From Symsagittifera roscoffensis (taxonomy: Eukaryota; Xenacoelomorpha; Acoela; Convolutidae), in NCBI RefSeq assembly GCF_963678635.1, contig NC_087065.1, forward strand, positions 53,759,858 to 53,823,857: a stretch of DNA of 64,000 nt. The letters are read 5' to 3'. The notes under the pieces are model-generated. The model ran no database searches. It was not told where the DNA came from and saw only the letters and a list, made by a program, of their open reading frames with translations. Of the stretch, positions 52,766 through 64,000 are shown one piece after another. The stretch's first letter is position 1, and each line of letters begins with the position of its first letter. The translations under genes and the position numbers were made by a program.

Positions 52766-55715
52766 TTATAGTTGTCGAATTTTTCTCTGCTTCTGTTTTT
52801 GGCTAAAATTATGTTGGTTTTTTAGTAACTTATTTTCTCTCAATTGTCGACACCAGTGTTTTTAAGCGATATAGGTATCAATTATCAACTCACATTTTTC
52901 GTTTACCTGTGATCTGGAAGTAACATTTACGATTTGATTTCAATTTTTCCATACAATTTTGATTAATGCCTTTTTCGGTTTGTTTTTTATCGCTGTTTTT
53001 CTACGGCTGTAAGTTGTTTATTTATCAGTTTGTTGTTTATAGACTTTTATGTTTTGAAAACATCAAATTTAGGGAAAACAGGCATAATTTTGTAGTAGTG
53101 AAAAGAAGCTCAAATCTACCGCAATTTCTCGGATGTTTTTTCAAACAGTCTTTTCTACTCATTTTTGACTGACTGCTTAATGAAAAAATTTGTCAACTGG
53201 TTTGAATGTCAACTGTTTTTCATTTTAATCTGCGTTTTATTTGCTAATTTTGGATCAATCTCCTAGTTTTTTGGAATTATCAGTTTTTTCATTCTTAAAA
53301 CTTCTTCATTTTAAATCAATTTCAATTGAAGCAACTGATTCTGTTCTTTTGCCATGATCTAAAGTTCATGCTGCTTATGATCTTTACATTTTGCTAGCCG
53401 AAGTTTTCTCCTGTGTATTTTTTTCATGCTATTGTATTTATGATTATTTTTGTTCCAGAATTGTTACTAGCTCAGATTGAATCGTGTCATTGTTGCAGGT
53501 TATCGTCTTCCAAGATGTTCTTTTCGTGAAGATTGTTTTGTATTTTTGGAGGTTTTTCTAGATATTTTTTTCTCAATCACGTAAAAAGAATAGTTGGGTA
53601 TTGTTGTGTCAAACTATCTGAGCTTCTGATTTTTATCAATCTATCTATCTATACATTATTTATTGGCGTTTTACTTGACACATTTTTTTAAAAGTCCCTA
53701 TGTTGACATATTTGTTAAAATGCCTATATTTTGCAACGTTTACTATTTCTTTTTGAATTCAACGTTTAAATTTTCCAAAATCATCTTTTGTTTAACTTTA
53801 CATCTGTTGTAGTGTGAAAGCTTTAGCTGTAGTTTTTTTTCTTAATTCGCATTGCAAAATTTTCAAGCTTTTCAGTTCAGTGTTTATTTGACAAAATTGA
53901 GATTATCAGCCGTAGTATGGTGTTCTATCTGGGTACACTCACGGATCTTTTATAGATCTTGAAATTCCCAGCCTTAAGTAGGCTGATCTCAGGGTTAACA
54001 ATGGAGTTGCAATTCTGTCCTCCAAATATGAATTGATTACTCAAATCTTTTCGGTGCTCGAGATATGGGTTGGTTTTATCTGATTTTTTAAAACTTTCCA
54101 AGAAATTTAATCTAAAAAAAACTTAACTAACTTAGATTTTAAAAAAAACAGAACTTGGAACTCTCAATCTGAAGGTGGGCTGCCCCCAGGATACAAAATG
54201 GGGTTGCAATTCTACCCTCTAAATTTAATTGCTCGAATCCATTTGATTTTTGAGATATTGCGTTTTTCATTAGTTTTTGAATTTTTTTCAAAGAACAGAT
54301 CTAAAAATTACTAAACTTGCAAATATCAATCTTATTGTGGGGTGCCATCAGAGTACACTCAGAAATTCAGAAATTTTTTATGGATTTTTCCAAAGTATGG
54401 GTTATATATTGATTGAAACAAGTGCTTTTAGGGTCCTCAACGAAATGGCTGTGGGAAGATAACACGGGCTTCAACGGAAGTTCAGGATCTGGGTAAGTTT
54501 TCTTCCACTATTGTTCGAACTTTTCTATCTCAATCAATGAAGTGGTGTTTATGATCCTTTTGCCCTGTGGATTTTTAGTTACTCTCAATGAGTTTTTATT
54601 CCTTTTTCTAGAATAAGCTTTGTATTAAAAAGAGTTAAAGCCGTCAATTTTTTTTCCATGATCAGAATCAGTGGACTGTCGATAGCCTGATTTAGAACCA
54701 TTTTAAGTAAATACACTCATACCACTCGACCATCACTCCAAACCCTCGGGCTCAACTTAGCCCCTTCCACAAAAACGCCCTGTGTGCCAAAAGCTCTTGC
54801 AGGATCTAACGGAGGCCAAAGTTTGACAGGTTGAATCAGATGAATGTGGATGCCACATTGTTTTTTGCAAAAACTTTATGCGAATACTTCCCGTTACCAG
54901 GCTGCTAAGGTGAAGTTGCAACGGATTTACGGCAACGGCAAAATATTCCGTACGATTTTAATGAGAAAATCGGAAACTGTGGCACTCAACTTGCGTAATT
55001 GGACGTACGGTTTTAGCCAAGGTTAATCAGGAGGGGTCTCCGGGCAGATCCGTCTTCTTCGTAGATCCGAAAACATGAATAATTAGCTGTTTGCCGAGAT
55101 AGAATGTTCTACGTTATCGATAAAAGACAGTTTGTGTGATGTCACCTTAGATGATGACGAAGTTTAGGTCTAGTTTTTAATAGTTTCTTTCTCAGTCTTA
55201 TAAATGGCACAACACTTCAAAACGTTTTCGGTTTTATCATGTATCCTGTTTTTACAAATAACTAATTATTAGTATTCATCTTTAGCTTAAAGGCGCTAAG
55301 CTAAGCTGAGTGTTACAGAAATTGAGGGACTGGCTAGGAGCGTTAATTTTGACAAATTCGGTAAACCAAGTTGGCAGCAGCCTTTTTCGAACTCATTTTG
55401 AGTCATAATCAATTTGAGGTTCACCAAAAACCTGATGGGGTCAAGTGTGTTATCATATTAAAACCTTTTTGGTCTAGATTTAGATTCCAAAGAATTTTTC
55501 ACAAATTTCTGTTCGAGTTCGAAAATACTGGTCTGATTGTTTTGCTATGAAGACCAATTTATCTTTTGAAGTCACCCCGCTTGAGAAATTCATAACTAGT
55601 AAGGGCCTTGTGCCTAGCGTTGGTCCAAGGCGGATAAAAGCTTATTGATAATAAAAATTGAATTGCTGTAAATGTCATTGATAATGTCCGCTGGAGTTTT
55701 TAATTTAATTCCCCA
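52766..55715 (+). repeat. Segmental duplication, copy 1 (~3 kb)
   Basis: Collinear with 60038-63055, with identity well above 95% in most of it. The offset grows from about 7270 to 7345 because copy 2 carries an ~85-bp insertion near 60857. The 54720-55060 part is richer in GC and virtually identical in both copies, but no credible coding frame is seen. Confidence 0.85.
53940..54450 (+). repeat. Diverged ~165-bp satellite, block 1
   Basis: Three weakly similar units begin near 53966, 54157 and 54330. They share a 'CCCA.CCTnnAG..GG' start, 'gttgcaattct.cctc.aaat' and 'cgagatat' phrases with the clear satellite at 63360-64000. Confidence 0.55.
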
Positions 55716-56876
55716 ATTTGATTTTATTACTGCTTCATCAATATTTTGTGTAGTTATAAGTTTGTCGTGAAGCTAATTTTCAATCCATTTCACCGATAAA
55801 ATTGACAAAAATGTTTTCAGTTTTATGAGTTTTTTGAACTGATTGTTGTTGGAACATTCATTCTGTGCTAATTTCCCTGCAAAAATATCTTTTCGAAGTA
55901 GTTTTTTAATTAAAGGGTATTGTGTTTCAGAAGCAGAGGAAACTGCACATCGCTAATGTGAATATGCGAAATGTGGATAGAAAGAGTCATGCGTGCATGC
56001 TAAAGAGCTGTGCTCTTCTATGAAACTTATTTAGTTTTCGACTAGTGTATACGAAGAATAACTTCGCCTTTATTCACTGCGCCATATTTTTTTCATCTCC
56101 ATTGTGCTCATTATTATTATAATTAGTCGATAGTTTGTTCTCACACTTAAGATATTTTTTAGATAGAATAATTTTTTTTATTGTCATGCCAATCTACCGC
56201 TGGGTTTTATATTTTTCCATTTTAGCCTAATCACGTTACTATCTTCAGTTAAGTAACTAATCAACTAAATTTAGTTGAAATTTTAAATTAGAGCTTAAAT
56301 TGAGCTTATATGCTAGCTTTGGGTTTATCCAATATAGGGTAGGTTGTCTTCTCATCATTCTAAATTTGCATTGTTTTTATTCAGTTCTAAATTAGCCTGA
56401 AGGTTTAAAATTGCGGTAAAATTTGTACTTCGGGGCTAAAATGCGATTGCGCTCTATGCATGAGTTCACATCGCGTTTAGTTGTCTTCTGAATCTTTATG
56501 TAAAATTATTCTCACTTGCTATATATCAATCAGTTATTCAACTATAAACATAAAACGACGCAGTTTTTTTGTTCTTAAACTATTTCTGTTCTGAATGTTT
56601 CCGTTTTTATAAAGAATATATGGGAAAACGTGTGCTGCATTTTTTTAAAACCCAGTCGAAATGCCACGTCATGCTCTTTATTAAATCACAGAATCAATAA
56701 TTGGCTCAGTTCCTACAATGGTCAAACTCCTTTAAAATAAGCTTAAAGTTCGTTAGTGCTGATTACCCTTGCAATCGGGTACTAGAGTTTTTTCCCGTAA
56801 ATAATTTTGTTCACTGGACTCCTGGTGGCACCTTGACTCATGAATTAAAATTTCACAGTGTCTTTTGCACATTTAG
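55716..56876. other. AT-rich, no gene or clear repeat seen
   Basis: No coding frame beyond about 60 codons and no match elsewhere in the window, apart from a phrase near 56765 (TTGCAATCGGGTACTAGAG) that resembles 46115 and 49515. Confidence 0.5.
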
Positions 56877-57461
56877 GCTGTAGGTAACGAATACGCCTGT
56901 GATGGCAAAGGTCCTGGGTTCGAATCTGACTGGGACCTTTTTTTTTAAAACTGTAAATATTCCGGTTCAAAAAATTTTGGCCTGTTTCTTGTCTGATTAT
57001 GTTTTTTTTTCGGCTTAGTTGCCACATCTAAGAATAGTTTTTTTTGTAAACGATTTTCATTGTAATTGCTCTGTTTTAGCATTTCAAAAATCCGGTCGAA
57101 TCGGTTTTAGTTTTTTTTTGGCATGAAAAGTTTCTGCTCAGGTATTTTTGGCTTTGTTACCGCTTGGTAATTCAAAATTCAATATCTATCAACCATCCGT
57201 CGCATCTGCAGTAGAGATAACACAATTGCTAGAGATCGCAAAGGGTTGCGATTGGAATCCGACCGGGAACTGTTTTTTTTGCAAACTATAGAGTTTAAGT
57301 GCGTTTTCGGGCTATCGTCTGTCAGTTTATTTTTGTCGGCTTAGTTCCCGTAGCCCGACTTTTTCGAAGGTTCAGCTTTGCTCCAAGTTGCTGTAGCCCC
57401 CATGCTTGAGGTGACAAAGCTCAGGAGTTCGATTGCAGTCGAGGCCTGTTTTTTTTGCAAG
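56877..57461 (+). ncRNA. Cluster of three tRNA-like Pol III units ending in T-runs
   Basis: B-box-like sequences at 56918-56926 (GTTCGAATC), about 57257 (ATTGGAATC) and about 57413 (GTTCGATTG) are each followed within about 10-25 bp by a run of eight or more T, a Pol III terminator, and then by a 'TTTnTCGGCTTAGTTCC' tail. They look like tandem, diverged tRNA-SINE copies. Only the first has an intact B box. Confidence 0.5.
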
Positions 57462-58728
57462 TTGAAATTTTTCGGCTAATTTAGATCATTGTCGGTCTGC
57501 TTATTTTAGTCGGCTTAGTTCCGTGAAAATCCACTAATTTTGTCGGCTTAGTTCCGTAGTCTCATTTTTTGAAAATTCAGTTTCTTTCTAGCATTTTGAA
57601 AGCTCTTTGTACAGTTTTTAGTAATGCAGGCACCATTTTTCCGGATAGTTTGGGCTTTTGTCGCAATTTTTATTGACATTGATTTTTTGCAGTTTTTCTC
57701 TGTTGATTTCAATCATAGTCATTTATATTTGTATCGCAAGTGCTGGGAATCTCATCTTCGCCTCTGTGTAAGATACTTTTCTGCGTTTGCGACTAGCAAG
57801 CGTTATCAAATCGGAATATAGACGGTTTTCGGGTTAACAACTAATTCAATGAAATCAGTTGAATCAGATAGCATGACCATTCTGGTAGCAGCAGAACAGA
57901 ATGTCAGACAAAGACATTTCTTGAGTATGCTTGAATTTTAACTGACCGTTTCATTCGAGTTTTCGTTGTTGATTGCAAAACATCTCTTATTTTTAGTTTC
58001 CGCTTTCTTTTTCGTTTTTTTTTGGCTCAAATGGTTTCATTTGATGTTATATCTGTTTCGTTGCCTCATAATTTGTCTTTTGATCCAAGTTTTTTAAGCA
58101 ATTGTTTAAATTTAATTTGTTCCAAGTTTTGTAATTTCACTTGTGCCACCTGAGGGGTGCTAAACTTGAGAGCTCAAGTTTTTTTTGGCTCAACAGTAGT
58201 CTAACCAAGTATCGTCTGCTCAGTTTCCGCTTGAATAAGTTTGTTTCTTGATGCATTTTGAAAACTGGCAGTTGTTTTTCTAAGTATCTTTCCTCAAACT
58301 CAACCGCATTCCAAATTTTTGTACTCAGTTTTTTTTTTACCCTACCTTCATTTTTTTTAACTCAGGCTTTTGCCCTATTTTTTGGACTAGCTGCTGTGCT
58401 TTTGCAGCTCCGCTTCGCCTCTGTGTTCGAATTATTTGCTTTCACCCAATGAAAAAGAATTCGCTCCAAAATTGCAGTTTAGAAATGTGTCTTAAGAGTA
58501 TTCCATGCAAGGGATTTCGGTGATATGTTTCAATAGGTAGTAATTTAGAGTATAGTGCATGTATTAAATTTGAGAACCATTATACATAATATAGTCATTT
58601 CATTTTCAATCAATTGTACATGCTACTAAGATAGTTTTGTCAATACAGTACTCTGTCAGATTTTCAAAATTCAAATTTTACACTTATGCCAAAATGAGGC
58701 TTTTGAAATGAATTATAAATACTGTTCG
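57462..58728. other. T-rich sequence up to the assembly gap, no gene seen
   Basis: Two GCGCTT/GCCTCTGTGT phrases (57730-57790 and 58390-58430) recall the starts of the 3.4-kb units. No other structure. Confidence 0.5.
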
Positions 58729-58928
58729 NNNNNNNNNNNNNNNNNNNNNNNNNNNNNNNNNNNNNNNNNNNNNNNNNNNNNNNNNNNNNNNNNNNNNNNN
58801 NNNNNNNNNNNNNNNNNNNNNNNNNNNNNNNNNNNNNNNNNNNNNNNNNNNNNNNNNNNNNNNNNNNNNNNNNNNNNNNNNNNNNNNNNNNNNNNNNNNN
58901 NNNNNNNNNNNNNNNNNNNNNNNNNNNN
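58729..58928. other. Assembly gap (200 N)
   Basis: Exactly 200 undetermined bases. The sequence right after the gap is the ~165-bp satellite, so the true length is probably larger and the array collapsed. Any frame across it is meaningless. Confidence 0.95.
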
Positions 58929-59430
58929 GTTCAAATCTTTACTTTTCGATATATGACGTTTTTTGTGATTTTTTCAAAAATTTTCAGAAAACTTAAATTA
59001 TTATTATTTTTGTAAAATCTGAAATTCCCAACCCTGTAGTTGGGTACTTTCAGAGTACTATCAAGGATCGCGAATCTTGCCTCTTAATATGAATGCTCAA
59101 ATCCTTTTAGTTTCCGAGATAAGACGTTTTTTTTCAATTTTTTTTTCGGGAATCTTATGTTTAAAAAAATTCATAAATTTTTTGGATTCCTAACCCTTTA
59201 GTAGGGCGCTCTCAGGGACTCTCAGTGGTTGCAAATCTGGCTTCCAAATTTATCCAGAGGCTCATTAAGTTTTCGAGATGAAGCTTTTAAAATGGGAATT
59301 AAAAAAAAGTTAAAAAGTTCGAAATTACCAACCCTGTAATTGGGTGCAGTCAGAGTACACTAAAAGTTTGCAGATGTTGTTTGCAATATATGCGGTTTTT
59401 TTCATGAGTTGTCGAAAAATTTCGAAGCAC
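58929..59430 (+). repeat. ~165-bp satellite, block 2
   Basis: Unit starts at about 59027 (CCCAACCCTGTAGTTGGG), 59196 and 59325. The first 74 bp after the gap (58929 onward) are identical to 63927-64000, except at the array edge. Confidence 0.75.
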
Positions 59431-59998
59431 CGAAGGTGCGTTAATTGCTAGTTTTAGTTAACTTAGATTTTAAAATATCCTAGTTTATTATTAAGCGCAG
59501 CGTGTGTCTGCTTAACTTTGGCCGTTAAGATTCCACCTGAATCTTTTCAAAGGAAAGTATTATTATAACGAGAAAATTATTTTAGTTGTTTTCCTCAATT
59601 TTTTCGGTGTTCAGTGGTTGTGGTAATTAACGCACCTTCGGTGCTTCGAAATTTTTCGACAACTCATGAAAAAAACCGCATATATTGCAAACAACATCTG
59701 CAAACTTTTAGTGTACTCTGACTGCACCCAATTACAGGGTTGGTAATTTCGAACTTGTAAACTTTTTTTAATTCCCATTTTAAAAGCGTCATCTCGAAAA
59801 CTTAATGAGCCTCTGGATAAATTTGGAAGCCAGATTTGCAACCACTGAGAGTCCCTGAGAGCGCCCTACTAAAGGGTTAGGAATCCAAAAAATTTATGAA
59901 TTTTTTTAAACATAAGATTCCCGAAAAAAAAAAATTGAAAAAAACGTCTTATCTCGGAAACTAAAAGGATTTGAGCATTCATATTAAGAGGCAAGGTT
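59073..59998. repeat. Large inverted repeat, ~370-bp arms
   Basis: The left arm 59073-59449 and right arm 59622-59998 are reverse complements with only a few differences. They flank the 166-bp interspersed repeat (59456-59620). The innermost arm bases read GCACCGAAGGTGCGTTAATT, itself with a short palindrome. The arms are satellite sequence, so this may be a fold-back duplication. Confidence 0.85.
59456..59620 (+). repeat. 166-bp interspersed repeat, copy 2 (palindrome loop)
   Basis: Matches 42804-42969. Its position exactly in the centre of the inverted repeat suggests it was involved in making it. Confidence 0.8.
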
Positions 59999-60037
59999 TG
60001 AGACGCCTGGGTGTACGCTGACAAAAAGGTTGTATCT

Positions 60038-63000
60038 TCGTAGTTGTCAAATTTTTCTCTGCTACTGTTTTTGGCTAAAATTATGTTGGTTTTATTAGTA
60101 ACTTATTTTCTCTCAAATGTCGTTTTTTAAGCGATATAGGTATCAATTATCAACTCATTTTTTTCGTTTACCTGTGATCTGGAAGTAACGTTTACGATTT
60201 GGTTTCGTTTTTTTCCATACAATTTTGATTAATGCCATTTACGGTTTGTTTTTTATCGCTGTTTTTCTACGGCTGTAAGTGGTTTAATTATCAGTTTGTT
60301 GTTTAAAGACTTTTATGTTTTGAAAACATCAAATTTAGGGAAAACAGGCATAATTTTGTAGTAGCGAAAAAAAGCTCAAATCTACCGCAATTTCTCGGAT
60401 GTTTTTTCAATCAGTCTTTTCTACTCATTTTTGACTGACTGCTTAATGAAAAAATTTGTCAACTGCTTTGAATGTCAACTGTTTTTCATTTTTATCTGCG
60501 TTTTATTTGCTAATTTTGGATCAATCTCCTAATTTTTTTGGAATTATCATTTGTTTTATTCTTAAAACTTCTTCATTTTAAATCAATTTCAATTGAAGCA
60601 ACTGATTCTGTACTTTTGCCATGATCTAAAGTTCATGCTGCTTATGATCTTCACATTTTGCTAGCCGAAGTTTTCTCCTGTGAAACATTATTTTTTTCGT
60701 GCTATTGTATTTCTGATTATTTTTGTTCCAGAATTGTTACTAGCTCAGATTGAATCGTGTCATTCTGGCAGGTTATCGTCTTCCAAGATGTTCTTTTCTT
60801 GAAGATTGTTTTGTATATTTGGAGGTTTTTCTAGAAATTTTTTTCTCAATCACGTAACCACTGCAACCAGATTTGCAACCACTGAGAGTCCCTGAGAGCA
60901 CCCTACTATAGGGTTAGGAATCCAAAAAATTTATGAATTTTTTTAAATAGTTGGGTCGTGTTGTGTCAAACTTTCTGAGCTTATGATTTTTATCAATCTA
61001 TCTATCTATACATTATTTATTGGCGTTTTACTTGACACATTTTTTAAAAGTCATTATGTTGACATATTTGTTAAAATGCCTATATTTTGCAACGTTTACT
61101 ATTTATTTTTGAATTCAACGTTTAAATTTTCCAAAATCATCTTTTGTTTAACTTTACATCTGTTGTAGTGTGAAAGCTTTAGCTGTAGTTTTTTTCTTAA
61201 TTGGCATTGCAAAATTTTCAAGCTTTTCAGTTCAGTGTTTATTTGACAAAATTGAGATTATCAGCCGTAGTATGGTGTTCTATCTGGGTACACTCAGGGA
61301 TCTTTTATAGATCTTGAAATTCCCAGCCTTAAGTAGGCTGATCTCAGGGTTAACAATGGAGTTGCAATTCTGTCCTCCAAATATGAACTGATTACTCAAA
61401 TCTTTTCGGTGCTCGAGATATGGGTTTTATCTGATTTTTTAAAACTTTCCAAGAAATTTAATCTAAAAAAAACTTAACTAACTTAGATTTAAAAAAAAAC
61501 AGAACTTGGAACTCTCAACCTGAAGGTGGGCTGCCCCCAGGATACAATATGGGGTTGCAATTCTGCCCTCTAAATTTAATTGCTCGAATCCATTTGATTT
61601 TTGAGATATTGCGTTTTTCATTAGTTTTTGAATTTTTTTCAAAGAACAGATCTAAAAATTACTAAACTTGCAAATATCAATCTTATTGTGGGGTGCCATC
61701 AGAGTACACTCAGAAATTCAGAAAGTTTTAATGGATTTTTCCAAAGTATGGGTTATATATTGATTGAAACGAGTGCTTTTAGGGTCCTCAACGAAATGGC
61801 TGTGGGAAGATAACACGGGCTTCAACGGAAGTTCAGGATCAGGGTAAGTTTTCTTCCACTATTGTTCGAACTTTTCTATCTCAATCAATGAAGTGGTGTT
61901 TATGATCCTTTTGCCCTGTGGATTTTTATTTACTCTCAATGAGTTTTTATTCCTTTTTCTAGAATAAGCTTTGTATTAAAAAGAGTTAAAGCCGTCAATT
62001 TTTTTTCCATGATCAGAATCAGTGGACTGTCGATAGCCTGATTTAGAACCATTTTAAGTAAATACACTCATACCACTCGACCATCACTCCAAACCCTCGG
62101 GCTCAACTTAGCCCCTTCCACAAAAACGCCCTGTGTGCCAAAAGCTCTTGCAGGATCTAACGGAGGCCAAAGTTTGACAGGTTGAATCAGATGAATGTGG
62201 ATGCCACATTGTTTTTTGCAAAAACTTTATGCGAATACTTCCCATTACCAGGCTGCTAAGGTGAAGTTGCAACGGATTTACGGCAACGGCAAAATATTCC
62301 GTACGATTTTAATGAGAAAATCGGAAACTGTGGCACTCAACTTGCGTAATTGGACGTACGGTTTTAGCCAAGGTTAATCAGGAGGGGTCTCCGGCCAGAT
62401 CCGTCTTCTTCGTAGATCCGAAAACATGAATAATTAGCTGTTTGCCGAGATAGAATGTTCTACGTTATCGATAAAAGACAGTTTGTGTGATGTCACCTTA
62501 GATGATGACGAAGTTTAGGTCTAGTTTTTAATAGTTTCTTTCTCAGTCTTATAAATGGCACAACACTTCAAAACGTTTTCGGTTTTATCATGTATCCTAT
62601 TTTTACAAATAACTAATTATTAGTATTCATCTTTAGCTTAAAGGCGCTAAGCTAAGCTGAGTGTTACAGAAATTGAGGGACTGGCTAGGAGCGTTAATTT
62701 TGACAAATTCGGTAAACCAAGTTGGCAGCAGCCTTTTTCGAACTCATTTTGAGTCATAATCAATTTGAGGTTCACCAAAAACCTGATGGGGTCAAGTGTG
62801 TTATCATATTAAAACCTTTTTGGTCTAGATTTAGATTCCAAAGAATTTTTCACAAATTTCTGTTCGAGTTCGAAAATACTGGTCTGATTGTTTTGCTATG
62901 AAGACCAATTTATCTTTTGAAGTCACCCCGCTTGAGAAATTCATAACTAGTAAGGGCCTTGTGCCTAGCGTTGGTCCAAGTCGGACAAAAGCTTATTGAT

Positions 63001-63055
63001 AATAAAAATTGAATTGCTGTAAATGTCATTGATAATGTCCGCTGGAGTTTTTAAT
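60038..63055 (+). repeat. Segmental duplication, copy 2
   Basis: Second copy of 52766-55715. At about 60857-60942 it carries a fragment of the right arm of the neighbouring inverted repeat (compare 59830-59905), which copy 1 lacks. Confidence 0.85.
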
Positions 63056-63239
63056 CTATTATTTATTTAAATGCGGGCTTCACTATGTCGCCATGTTTAA
63101 GCTTTTTCAACGTATTACTTTTGCATGTTTAAGCTATATCGTATATTGCAATGGTTAAGATTTTTTTTTTCGATTTTCCAATTTGATTTTAGTGGTTATT
63201 TTACCGAGTTTAAATTCAGCAGCCCAATGTCGAATTAGG

Positions 63240-64000
63240 GGTTGCGAATTTGGCCTCCATTTTTGAATGCCCGAATCATTTTAGTTAACGAGATAAGACG
63301 ATTTTTGAGATTTTTTCAAAAAATTTCAGAAATTTCAAATAACAAAAAATTTTACAAAACTTGTAGTTCCCAACCCTGTAGTTGGGTGCTGTCAGAGTAC
63401 TCTAAGGAGTTACAAATCTTGCCTCCAAATATGACTGTTCAAATCTTTAGTTTTCGAGATGTGACGTTTTTTGTGATTTTTTCAAAAATTTTCAGAAAAC
63501 TTAAATTATTATTATTTTTTTTTTAATCTGAAATTCCCAACCCTGTAGTTGGGTACTGTCAGAGTACTATCAAGGATCGCGAATCTTGCCTCCAAATATA
63601 ACTGCTCAAATCCTTTTAGTTTTCGAGATATGATGTTTTTTTGTGATTTTTTCAAAAAATTTCCGAAAATTTCAATTAATTATTTCTCAAAATTTGAATA
63701 TCCCAATCTTGTAGTTGGGTGCTGTCAGAGTACTCTAAGGAGTTACAAATCTCGCCTCCAAATATGAGTGTTCAAATCCTTGTAGTTTTCGAGATAAGAC
63801 GATTTTTGAGATTTTTTCAAAAATTTCAAATAACGAAAAGTTTACAAAACATGTAGTTCCCAACCCTGTAGTTGGGTGCTGTCAGAGTACTCTAAGGAGT
63901 TACAAATCTTGCCTCCAAATATGACTGTTCAAATCTTTACTTTTCGATATATGACGTTTTTTGTGATTTTTTCAAAAATTTTCAGAAAACTTAAATTATT
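63240..64000 (+). repeat. ~165-bp satellite, block 3 (runs off the window)
   Basis: Unit starts CCCAACCCTGTAGTTGGG at about 63368, 63536, 63703 and 63859 (spacing 168, 167, 156). The consensus also includes GTACTCTAAGGAGTTACAAA and TTTTTGTGATTTTTTCAAAA. Alternate units are more alike (63368 with 63859), a hint of higher-order organisation. Confidence 0.85.

Noticed and set aside
54277-54462. 60-codon frames conserved in both copies of the 3-kb duplication (also 54844-55026, 61628-61813, 62195-62377)
   Set aside because: Conservation follows from the recent duplication; no coding signature.
56845-57027. Minus-strand peptide with SQIRTQDL
   Set aside because: It is the translated complement of the tRNA-like B box, a common false gene.
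58708-58956. Frames across the run of N
   Set aside because: Artefact of the assembly gap.
63360-64000. CRISPR-like regular repeats
   Set aside because: Units are ~165 bp head-to-tail with no unique spacers, in a eukaryotic genome: satellite DNA.

Overview
The window comes from an invertebrate (metazoan) nuclear genome. The evidence is a Ty3/gypsy-type LTR element, a Penelope-like element with a GIY-YIG endonuclease, a CR1/L2-like LINE 3' end, tRNA-derived Pol III repeats and TTTTCAG-type splice acceptors. The acceptors and the style of the gypsy element would suit a nematode, but the species cannot be proven from the sequence. Almost everything here is mobile or repetitive DNA; there is one plausible host gene, at about 41.4-42.4 kb.

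Layout. (1) 1-5.3 kb: the 3' part of LTR element A (+ strand), with the end of its pol, a downstream reading frame ('ORF2') carrying an SGNH-hydrolase domain, and its 3' LTR (4216-5287). (2) 5.4-8.5 kb: a decayed Penelope-like element with a PHD finger in its reverse transcriptase. (3) 8.9-18.4 kb: element B (+), with 5' LTR, primer-binding site, remnant leader and a broken but long ORF2. (4) 18.4-40.4 kb: element C (- strand), about 22 kb, inserted into the end of element B. In its own orientation C has a shrunken 5' LTR (40394-40435), primer-binding site, 2.9-kb leader, gag with zinc knuckles, protease, RT, RNase H, integrase C-terminus (catalytic core missing), a long pol C-terminal extension, the SGNH-type ORF2 (28.9-20.15 kb), a 3' UTR and the 3' LTR (19338-18427). 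The last 55 or so codons of element B's ORF2 reappear at 40440-40605, beyond C. (5) 40.65-41.29 kb: LINE 3' end. (6) 41.4-42.45 kb: host-like exon with a possible Tudor domain. (7) 42.45-64 kb: AT-rich, T-biased DNA made of 3.3-3.5-kb tandem units, a diverged ~165-bp satellite, a 3-kb segmental duplication, a ~370-bp-arm inverted repeat, tRNA-like Pol III boxes and a 200-bp assembly gap.

The most interesting system is the A/B/C family: very large gypsy-class elements with an extra ~8.5 kb coding region in the position normally held by env. ORF2 carries an N-terminal helical domain, a coiled coil, a canonical SGNH hydrolase domain (GDS, GTND, DGIH blocks), what looks like a second degenerate SGNH domain, and about 1,900 further codons that I do not recognise. 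B and C differ strongly at the protein level, yet both keep the same ORF2 layout and only scattered lesions. All three copies are broken, and none looks capable of autonomous movement.
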